DNA of 64,000 nucleotides from Areca catechu (taxonomy: Eukaryota; Streptophyta; Magnoliopsida; Arecales; Arecaceae): positions 46,345,210 to 46,409,209 of the forward strand of contig CM038047.1 of NCBI GenBank assembly GCA_021397845.1. The letters run 5' to 3'. Positions 55,889 to 64,000 of this stretch are shown here, in pieces. Every line of letters begins with the position of its first letter. Position 1 is the stretch's first letter. Made by a program: the position numbers and the translations under genes. The notes under the pieces were generated by a model. The model ran no database searches. It was not told the origin of the DNA and saw only the letters and a list, made by a program, of their open reading frames with translations.

Positions 55889-56760
55889 GCGTCAAGCTAG
55901 GCGAATTCGACATCTCTTTCTAGCCACGATCTGCCTTGAAGGCCCAGGTAATTGCTGACTTCATTGTAGAGTGTACATGGAGACAAGAGACCTCCTCAAA
56001 TGGCTGAAGTACCTGAAGCCGATGCCATCTACGAAGCCGAACCAGCCTGGACCCTCCATGTTGACGGAGCGTCCAACCTTGCGGGTTACGGGGCCGGACT
56101 GATCCTGGCCGACCCGGATGGAGAGAACATAGAGTATGCATTGCATTTTTTATTTCAGGTGTCAAACAATCAGGTGGAGTACGAAGCCCTCTTCACAGGG
56201 CTATGAATCGCCAATGAACTGGGCGTCAGTCGACTCAGAGTCTTCTCCGACTCCCAACTGGTGGTCAATCAAGTAAAGGGAGAATTTGAAACGAGGGATC
56301 CGGCCCTGGCAAAATACTTAAACAAGGTACAAAACCTTATCTCTCGGCTTAGATTTTTTGAAATCCTCCACATACCTCATCTGCAGAACTCTCGGGCAAA
56401 CGCTTTGTCAAGATTGGCTATGGCTACCATCAGCACTTCTGACCGAACTTTTGTGGAGCCTCTGCAGCACCCATGTATTATGGAAGAGCTGACCAAGGTC
56501 CACCAAGTGGAACAAAAAACTTCTTGGATGGATCCGATCCTCGCTTTCCTAACTAAGGGAACTCTTCCAAAAGATCCGACGGAGGCCAAGCGAGTGCACT
56601 CGACGGCCTCTAAGTACGTCATCCTTGACAGTGTCCTGTATAAGCGGTCATTCTCGCAGCCACTGCTGAAATGCTTGGGGCCGACAAACACTGACTATGC
56701 ACTCAGAGAAGTCCATGAAGGCATCTATGGCGACCACCTCGAAGGAAGATCCTTAGCTTA
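55889..56760 (+). pseudogene. pol: Second (archaeal-type) RNase H and integrase zinc-binding region
   Basis: AWTLHVDGASNLAGYGAGLIL (first catalytic Asp), NNQVEYEALFTGL then a TGA, SRLRVFSDSQLVVNQV (Asp), and SRANALSRLA, where the usual final catalytic Asp of N-x-x-AD-ALS is Asn. The integrase N-terminal region with HEGIYGDHLEG follows. The domain is the one that Tat elements carry in addition to the retroviral RNase H. Confidence 0.85.
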
Positions 56761-57756
56761 CAAGATCATCTGACAGGGGTATTACTGACCTATCATTCAG
56801 AAAGACGTGTCGGATTTCGTCCGAAGGTGTGACGCGTGTCAAAGATACTCCATTATTCAAAGGAAGCCTGCCAGTCAGCTGACTCCGATCACTGCCCCAT
56901 GGCCGTTCGCACAGTAGGGGATGGATATCTTGGAACCCTTTCCCCCGGTGTCCGGGCAACGAAAATTTTTGCTTGTGGCCATCGACTACTTCACCAAATG
57001 GGTGGAGACTGAACCACTAGCATAGATAACTGAGATCAAGGTGGAGAACTTCATCCGGAATAACATCATCTTTCGGTTCGACATTTTTCGAACGATTATT
57101 ACTGACAATGGAAGACAGTTTGACAACTCTAAGTTCCAAGACTTTTGTCAGCAATATCATATCTCTCACCAACTCATGTCGGTCGGCCACCCTCAGTGCA
57201 ATGGAGAGGCTAAAGTCTCCAATCAGACAATCTTGCACGGGCTGAAGACCCGACTGAATGAGGCCAAGGGGCTTTGGGCGGAGGAACTCCACTCAGTATT
57301 ATTGGCATATCGGATAACCGCCAGAACGTCAACCAGCAAAACCTCATTCAACCTCACTTATGGAAGCGAAGCCGTCATCCCTATCGAGACCTCTCTTCAA
57401 TCTCTATGGATCGACCACTACGCCGAACCGGCCAACTCCGAACAGCGAATGGCTGACCTAGACTTGCTCGAAGAAACTAGACTTCGGGCAAGCATGGAGA
57501 TGGTGGTCTACCACCAGAAGATGGCGAAATATTACAACTCGCGAGTCAAGGCGCGAGCTTTCTGAATCGAAGACCTGGTCTTGCAGAGGATGGAAATTTT
57601 GAGACCGACCGAGCAAGGCAAGCTTTTCCCAAATTGGGAAGGACCTTATCAAGTCGTTGAAGTGGTTCGAGCAGGAACCTACCGACTTGTATATTTGGAT
57701 GGACGACGGATGGTGCGTCCTTGGAATGTAGACAACCTCCGCAAGTATTATCAATA
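56761..57756 (+). pseudogene. pol: Integrase of the complete Tat element
   Basis: CDACQRYS completes the zinc site. The core gives MDILEPFPP (first Asp), AIDYFTKWVE, ITDNGRQFDN (second Asp) and HPQCNGEAKVSNQTIL (Glu), with TAG/TGA stops at about 56771, 56786, 56916, 57021 and 57563. The C-terminal region ends GPYQVVEVVRAGTYRL...RPWNVDNLRKYYQ and a TAA at 57754-57756. Nearly every stop is one transition from Gln, Arg or Trp codons. Confidence 0.9.
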
Positions 57757-57777
57757 AAGTCCATAATTCTTCTATGA

Positions 57778-58195
57778 ACCACTTCTGAAAGTCTGACTCC
57801 GGTCGGTAAAGGCTCTAGGGCAGCCCACTTCTGAAAGTCCGACTCCGATCGGCAAAAACTTTAGGGCAGCCCACTTCCGAAAGTCCGACTCTAGTCGATA
57901 GAGGCTCTAGGGCAGCCTGCTTTCGAAAGTCTGACCCCGGTCGGCAGAGGCTCTAGGGTAGCCGACTTCCGAAAGTCCGACTCCGGTCGGCAGAGGCTCT
58001 AGGGCAGCCCACTTCCAAAAGTCTGACTTCGATCGACAGAGGCTCTAGGGCAGCCCATTTTCGAAAGTCCGACCCCGGTTGGCGGAGGCTCTAGGGCAGC
58101 CCACTTCCGAAAGTCCGACTCCGGTCGGCAGAGGCTCTAGGGCAGCCCATTTTCGAAAGTCCGACTCCAGTCGGCAGAGGCTCTAGGGCAACCCA
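57778..58195 (+). repeat. 46-bp tandem array after pol (about nine copies)
   Basis: Unit begins CACTTCCGAAAGTCCGACTC and ends GAGGCTCTAGGGCAGCC. Spacing is 46 bp with 5-20% divergence between units. It begins about 20 bp after the integrase stop. Confidence 0.9.
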
Positions 58196-58203
58196 GCCCG
58201 AAT

Positions 58204-58785
58204 AAGCCGACGGACCAACACTTAGGTTAAAATTCCTAAGCTCATTGCTCCGGCCTAAGCTACAGTCCGACCGCTGCCTCAACTACTTCTGAGTCCGGAC
58301 AAGCCGACGGACCAACACTTAGGTTAAAATCCCTAAGCTCGTTGCTCCAACCTGAGCTACAGTCCGATCGCTGCCTTAACTACTTCTGAGTCTGGACAAG
58401 CCGACGGACCAACACTTAGGTTAAAATTTCTAAGCTTGTTGCTCCGGCTTGAGCTACAGTCCGACCACTGCCTCAACTACTTCTGAGTCCGGACAAGCCG
58501 ACGGACCAACACTTAGATTAAAATCCCTAAGCTCGTTTCTCCAGCCTGAGCTACAATCCGATCGCTGCCTCAACTACTTCTGAGTCCGAACAAGCCGATG
58601 GACAAATACTTAGGTTAAAATTCCTAAGCTCGTTGCTCCGGCCTGAGCTACAGTCTGACTGCTGCCTCAACTACTTCTGAGTCCGGACAAGCCAACGGAC
58701 CAACACTTAGGTTAAAATTCCTAAGCTCGTTGCTCCGGCCTGAGCTACAGTCTGACCGCTACTTCGACTGATTATAGGTTTGGAC
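58204..58785 (+). repeat. 97-bp tandem array (six copies plus a degenerate seventh)
   Basis: Unit starts AAGCCGACGGACCAACACTT and contains AGGTTAAAATTCCTAAGCTC and CTCAACTACTTCTGAGTCC. Starts at 58204, 58301, 58398, 58495, 58592 and 58689, exactly 97 bp apart; a decayed copy follows to about 58890. Confidence 0.95.
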
Positions 58786-59097
58786 AAGCTAACGAGCCTA
58801 CACTTAGAGTGGAAATCGTAAGGGAACCTAGTTCGGTATGAGCCACTACTCGATGCTCACCCTGGAGGTCCGACTATCTGCTCAGATTGGTCGACTAGTC
58901 CACACTTAGTGAAATTTCAAAAGAAAAGTGAGTTTGGTCACTCTAGTCAGTTGGCAACAAAGATATGGAAATAAAGCATTATGAAAAAGGTTCTTCATTA
59001 GTTCCAAAAAAAAAAAAGAGTTTCTTTACAAAATTGAAGGTCAGACCTTTACAAATGACTAGGTCAGACCCTCAGGAGGTACATTAACAATGGCCGC

Positions 59098-61238
59098 TTA
59101 GGCCCCCTCAGTAGCAACAACCGCTTCAACCCCCTCGGCCCCTTCGGCTACCTTTGCTTCGGCTCCAACTTGGGCATCCGATCCGGCCACTTCTATGATG
59201 GCCTCCACTGGAGCATCAGTCGCTTGGGCAGTTGGATCCGCCGCCTCCACGTCCTCCTCCTCTACCGGCTTCGACGACTGAAGAAATGATAGATTGAGGT
59301 CTGGGAAGGCTGCACTGACCATCCCCAGACATTCGTCATACTTGTAGTCGAAGTCGATAGTCCTGGCTTCGTTCATCTCCTCGGTGAAGTCCTCGGAGGC
59401 TTTATAGTCGGCGATGGCCTTTTCAGCAGCCATCTTCAGCAACTCTTGGGCCATCTTCAACAGGCCCTTGTACCTCTTCGCTGCCGCCTGGTGGCCTTGT
59501 GAGCGAGTCTCACATTCGGCCAAGCACCCCTCCTCGACGGTCAGCCAACGAGTCAGAGCCTTGATCTTCTTCTTCTTATTCTTTAAACTTGCCTCCCGGT
59601 CCTTCTCCCGGGCCAGCAAGACTTCAATCTGCTTCTTCTGGGCCTCCGACTCAGCCCACAGGGTGGACACCTCTTCTGCTATGGCCCTTAAGCCGAGTAC
59701 CTCCTCTCTGGAGGCCGTCAGCGCCACCCAAGCCTTGTCCCTCGCCACCTCTGCCGCTTCGGCCCTCTTGGTCAAGTGCTCTTCCAGATAGAGCAGCTTG
59801 CCCAAGCCAACGTCCATCAGCAGGGTATCTTTGACAAGCTACTGACAAACACACACAGTTAGAAAGTTGCAACTGATGAATTCGGAGTGGAGAAATGAAA
59901 TGTGACACTTCTCCCTAGAAGATGGTGGAGGAAACTCCTAGAGGCCTCGTTCACCAATCACCCATCATCGTCGGGGGCAGCCCTTTGAAGCATCTCTTTG
60001 GCCTTCTTAGCATCGTGCCACTTTTGGCGCTTTTCCACGCCACCGGGACCGTCGGCCCTCTCATCAACGGCCGACAGCCCCTCCTCTGCATGACTTCCCA
60101 TGACTATCGGAGAAGCCACTTCGGTCGGCTCCAACAGCAGGGACGAAGGAGCCGCGTCTGCCCCGGTCGGCGTCGGAAGCCTCTCCTCCACCCGGGCAAT
60201 CGGCTGCCCGATCGAGGAGGACCTCTTAGATGCCAGAATCCTTTGACGATCAATCAGAGGCATGTCATCCCCCAACTCGACCGATACCACTGTAGCAAAC
60301 GGTTCTGCCATCCGTTGTTTCTTTGGCCTCTCGGGTGCTGGCTCTGCCACCCGCTTCTTCGGCTCCCGCGGGGTCGGTTCTGCAATGCGGACAGCCCTTC
60401 GCTATGCTGATCGCACCAAAAGAGTCGCCCGATTCAGCTTCATCTTGCCACCTGTCAACAAACAAAGTTGAGTAAGGTATAGTTACAAAGCCGACAAAGA
60501 ATAAAGTAATGGGCTATTCTCTCTCTACGGCTCTTGTCCTACCCAATGTCGGGTGCCGGCTGAGTCCAGCCTGATGAAGACTCCCCTCGTGGAGCATGAA
60601 GCCGATGAACTTCGAGTCCTCGTTGTCCAGTTTATGGAAGTCGGCCTCATCGATCCTCGAGACCTTCCTCCCATTCAAAGCGTTCGGCCTCGGCTCCCTC
60701 CATGCCGCCTCGAAGCCCCACGGCTCTAAACTATCTACAAAAAAGTAGCAGGACATCCATCCATGAATGACGGACGGAAGCCCCCTGGTATCTTCCGGCC
60801 AGGATGTGGACTGAACATCCATCACTCCTGACTCCGGAAGTCCTGCTTCAATAGGAAGAAATTTGAAAACAACGACACCCTCGGCTCGATGTCGGCCTCC
60901 CGATATAGAACCATGAAGCCACAGAGAATCCAAATGCTATTCGGGGTTAGCTGGGAAGGAGTAATTCTATACGTGTTGAAGACCTGGATAAAGAAACTGT
61001 GGATCGGGATTCGAAGGCTGGCCTTCAGGTGGTCTTCATACAGAGGGAGAGCTCCTAGGTTTAAAGGTCCGTTCACTCTACCCTCGCGACTAGGGACAGT
61101 CAGATGTAGGGTGGAGGGAATGCTATATACAGTCCTAAGATTTTTGACCCTCTCTAGGGTCATGGTCGAAGAGATGTCAAAAGGGTCGGGCTCCCTAAGT
61201 CCACGAGCCGAACTCCGACTCCCAGAAGCCATTCTCAA
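59098..61238 (-). pseudogene. Antisense gene of the Tat element (Transposase_28-like plus coiled coil)
   Basis: On the strand opposite gag-pol. First part (61238-60514): MRMASGSRSSARGL, then the domain known as putative gypsy type transposon (IPIHSFFIQVFNTYRITPSQLTPNSIWILCGFMVL in pieces), then, after a frameshift near 60860, GLPSVIHGWMSCYFFVDS and WGFEAAWREPRPN. An intron-like gap follows (about 60452-60541). The middle part (about 60450-59958) is basic and Pro/Glu-rich. After a second gap, acceptor TAG then LVKDTLLMDVG, a 239-codon coiled coil follows (59817-59098; KRAEAAEVARDKAW, KDREASLKNKKKKIKAL) with an acidic Ala/Glu/Val tail. Function unknown in the family; proposed roles are untested. 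Confidence 0.75.
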
Positions 61239-61825
61239 GGGAGTTGCAGAAAAGGAAGAAGACGGAGGAAGGTGGAGATGGAACTAACCTGGTTCCCTGG
61301 TTCTCTAAGAGGGGCTAAAGCAACGGAAGGAGGGAGGAGGCTGCCTTCTTTTCAAGCACAAGCACGATGAAAGGCTCCTTATATGCGCTGTTACCCCCCT
61401 TTTATAGGCACCCGGGGGTAGCTTCCCAACGCCTCCCCCCACGTGTCATGATCCGACGGCTGGCACCTTGGTTTTCGAGTTGGATGAGAATCCGAGGGGA
61501 TGCGCCGGATCATATCCGGCCGCGATCCGCATGACAGTCGAAGCAAGGCGGATGGATCACTTCAGGAAGTATGCCAATCGCTATGATGAAGCCACGTGCC
61601 CCACGTCGCATCAGGAATTCAAATGGGCAGCTGCTATACACCGTACCAGCAATAACTGCTCTCCCTATCTTCACCAATCAGATGCTGACACCTGTCTAGG
61701 AGAAAAAATCGGAGCAGAAGGTGGCCGGTCGCAGCACACCGAATCGGATTCGCCATCATCTGAAAGATTGATACATTTACTGTCATTTAATGCCCTCGCC
61801 CTTCGAGCCTACGGACTCACTCGAA

Positions 61826-61845
61826 GCACAAGGGCAAGGGGGACA
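61826..61845 (+). promoter_or_regulatory. Polypurine tract of the complete Tat element
   Basis: Purine-rich AGCACAAGGGCAAGGGGGA just before the 3' LTR at 61848; primes plus-strand DNA synthesis. A few bases separate it from the LTR. Confidence 0.65.
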
Positions 61846-61847
61846 AC

Positions 61848-62610
61848 TATTGTACTTTGACGGCTCACCCTCAGCCAGAACCAGCCCATTCTTGTGGTCC
61901 GACCGGGCCACTCCTTCAAGGCTCCGACTACTACTCCTTCAGAGGTCCGACCCACTGGAGCAAAGATCCGAATGACCCTCTCCTACTGGGATCCGGCCCG
62001 TCGCTCTCCTTCAGAGGTCCGACCCACTAGAGCAAAGGTCCGAACGACCCTCTCCTGCTAGGGTCCGACCCGTCGCTCTCCTTCAGAGGTCCGACCCACC
62101 GAAGCAAAGGTTCGAACGACCCTTCAAAGGTTTGGCCTTTGGTCCGGCCGACCGCCTTTCCCTCGGCCGACGTCCGGCAAGCATGCCTTAGCATCCAGAG
62201 AATTCCAGAAGCACCTTTCTGTTACTACGGGATCCTGCCATCCTAATAGCCCTGCTCCACTACTTTCACGATGTCGTTGTATTTACGCGCTGCGTGGCCA
62301 CTCTCCAGATTCTCCTATGAGTAGATCGGTCTTTCTCAGCCTCTCCCCTAACAGATTTTGGACTGTTCCGCGCCGATATAAGGTACTCGGGGGATCCCGT
62401 TTGAAGGTAGAAGTGCTCTTCCCTCTCCATACGCTATTCTTTCATGGATTCCTTCATTCTGTTGCCTTCAACCTCCTGCTAACTTAGGCATCGAAGGGTC
62501 CCTCGCCGGAATATCACCGGCGCCCTTGGGGACTTTGTTGTAGGTTCACCCAGGAGAGGAGCACTCCAGCACATCCAGCCGACCTCGGTCCAGGAGTTGA
62601 CGCCGCAACA
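61848..62610 (+). repeat. 3' LTR of the complete Tat element
   Basis: 763 bp, TATTGTACTTTGACGG...CGCCGCAACA. Starts TATTG, one G-to-A change from TGTTG. Lacks the extra 21-bp unit of the 5' LTR. Confidence 0.95.
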
Positions 62611-62615
62611 ATCGG
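62611..62615 (+). repeat. Target-site duplication, right (ATCGG)
   Basis: ATCGG directly after the 3' LTR; matches 51542-51546. Confidence 0.9.
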
Positions 62616-62629
62616 TGTTATTTAATTCA

Positions 62630-62630
<1 letters not shown>

Positions 62631-62674
<44 letters not shown>
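62631..62674. repeat. (TA)n microsatellite
   Basis: About 21 TA dinucleotides shortly after the Tat element. Confidence 0.9.
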
Positions 62675-62677
<3 letters not shown>

Positions 62678-63887
62678 ATCTTGGATTATTAAAAAAACAA
62701 AAAAAAAAAAAATCCAGTAATTAAATGCTTTATTCATCAAACAAAATATGACATGTTTTATGACAATGCTGTTGCAAAAATGGGCATGCTGGAAAATCCA
62801 GTAAACACGAACAAACGACGGGCAACCATACATGAGATTGCTTTGTAATGTAGCTAGAATAAAGCAATATGACGTATCGATGGCTCCTTGATTTGACCCT
62901 TTCTGGTTGGATCGAAGCTGTCTGCTTCCTTTAGCTCCTAGCCATTTCTTCTAACCAATGTAATTTTTGTTCCTTGGTAGTGTTAACAGCATGGATTAAG
63001 AAAATGTTTATGTATTTGTTGGTGGTTTGTTAAGTTTTGGCAAGCTTTCTTTGACCATAATTGACAAGTTATTATCATGCAAAAAGCCTGTTTGGACAAA
63101 AATAATTTTTATATGTATAGATGATTAAATTCTTCAAAATTTAATCCCTACTATTTCAATTCCAATTTCGGTTACAGACCAACCATAGCAGTTCCAATTT
63201 CACTTACATTCCATTCCGACTCGGATTCTATCCACGAACCAAACGCGCCTAAAGTTGTTGCAATCCTTAAACCTCATCGAGGTATGGAAGGTATCGTTGT
63301 TTGAAAAAGTCAAAACTCGAAAGCCATGTTTTGGATAAGTATGATGGGGAAGGAAATTGTCAAAGCATCGGTAATGCTACACCAACTACACCAATGACGT
63401 GTAGCATCATCCAAGGAGTAGTTGACGCAGCAGTTATCGAATTAATTAAGATGCACGTCATACTTACCCTTGAATGTTTATGTTTTAATAACTGGAAAAG
63501 CGATTAACAAGATGGGACAAAATGTGATCGGAGGAATTGCCTTGGATTGAGAGTGGAGATGAGGAAAATAGTTAAAATGACTCCCCAAAAAATGATTGCA
63601 TGATTAGGATAGAACTGGTCTCGTGCCTACAATTTTTAATTCCTATAGTAAAAGGCGGACATAATTTTGAGAAATATTCATGAATTCAGGGTATAAACTA
63701 TGCATCATGGATAAACACACAAATAAGCAATCATGTACCCAAAAAATATAGAAATGGATATTTACATCAAATAGGAGATTTTTTTTTTAAATAATGTAAT
63801 TTAATAAAATATTTATGAAAATAGGTGTTTGGTAATATAATTACCAAACTAGGTATTTCCGGAAGACGTGGCAGTCAACATGGACCT
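62675..63887. other. Unassigned AT-rich right flank
   Basis: No gene, repeat family or RNA recognised on either strand; open frames are short and featureless. Confidence 0.5.
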
Positions 63888-63914
63888 GAAATCGTCTTTG
63901 GCAAAGACGATTTC
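63888..63914. repeat. Perfect short inverted repeat
   Basis: GAAATCGTCTTTG, one G, CAAAGACGATTTC: 13-bp arms with a one-base centre. Could be a hairpin or a protein-binding palindrome. The surrounding sequence is unassigned. Confidence 0.8.
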
Positions 63915-64000
63915 AATGCAGAATTTTTTTTTTTAAAGGGTTAACAATTTGAAATTAGGATTTATATTAAAAGTATGGGTATACATGAAAATAATTAATT

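Larger units (their letters stand above)
51547..62610 (+). mobile_element. Complete Tat-lineage Ty3/gypsy retrotransposon, 11.06 kb
   Basis: A 5' LTR (51547-52330), primer site, gag, protease, RT, two RNase H domains, integrase, two tandem-repeat arrays, an antisense gene, a purine-rich tract and a 3' LTR (61848-62610) lie in order, flanked by the 5-bp duplication ATCGG. LTR ends are TGTTG/CAACA (TATTG in the 3' copy). By eye the LTRs differ at roughly one base in ten to fifteen, mostly transitions, so the insertion is not recent. gag-pol is broken by stops and frameshifts. The dual RNase H and the gene antisense to pol downstream place it in Tat (Grande/Retand-type organisation). Confidence 0.95.

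Noticed and set aside
59414..60471. Plus-strand open frames (125-162 codons) rich in Pro/Ser/Cys
   Set aside because: Shadows of the antisense coiled-coil gene of the Tat element.

Overview
The window is nuclear DNA of a flowering plant, most likely a monocot with a repeat-rich genome (a palm-like genome would fit, but that is inference). I find no intact host gene, rRNA or tRNA gene. Nearly everything recognisable is a transposable element or a piece of one, stacked several layers deep and decayed mostly by C-to-T/G-to-A changes.

Layout. 1-6836: minus-strand Ty3/gypsy element of the Tat lineage (two RNase H domains), cut by the left window edge; its LTR is 5607-6836. 6885-7800: a copia-type LTR with a polypurine tract beside it. 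8.1-10.3 kb: relics of a plant En/Spm-associated transposase and a LINE. About 11.33-11.94 kb: a tRNA-derived SINE. 14344-24019: a rearranged Ty1/copia complex: a plus-strand LTR split by a non-autonomous hAT element (14561-15873), then a minus-strand copia element whose interior carries an inverted second copy of its own 5' half. It is further interrupted by a 2.16-kb gypsy solo LTR (17858-20014).

25062 to about 47.75 kb: an old plus-strand copia element that hosts three later insertions: a three-LTR tandem array of a Tnt1-like copia element (27929-38659, single TSD AGGAC), a SINE (about 40.43-40.69 kb), and a 5.7-kb CACTA DNA transposon (40982-46687, TSD ATA) carrying four exons of a host dynamin-related (DRP3-type) gene in antisense orientation.

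48.65-50.78 kb: a minus-strand copia RT/RNase H relic split by a gypsy-type solo LTR. About 51.1-51.42 kb: another SINE. 51547-62610: a full-length 11-kb Tat-lineage element with LTR pair, 5-bp TSD ATCGG, broken gag-pol, two tandem-repeat arrays and a multi-exon antisense gene. The last 1.4 kb is AT-rich with a (TA)n run and a near-perfect short hairpin.

The most informative structures are the foldback copia chimera, the three-LTR array, the gene-capturing CACTA element and the antisense gene of the complete Tat element. None of these is a new class of system as far as I can tell; they are unusual instances of known element behaviour.
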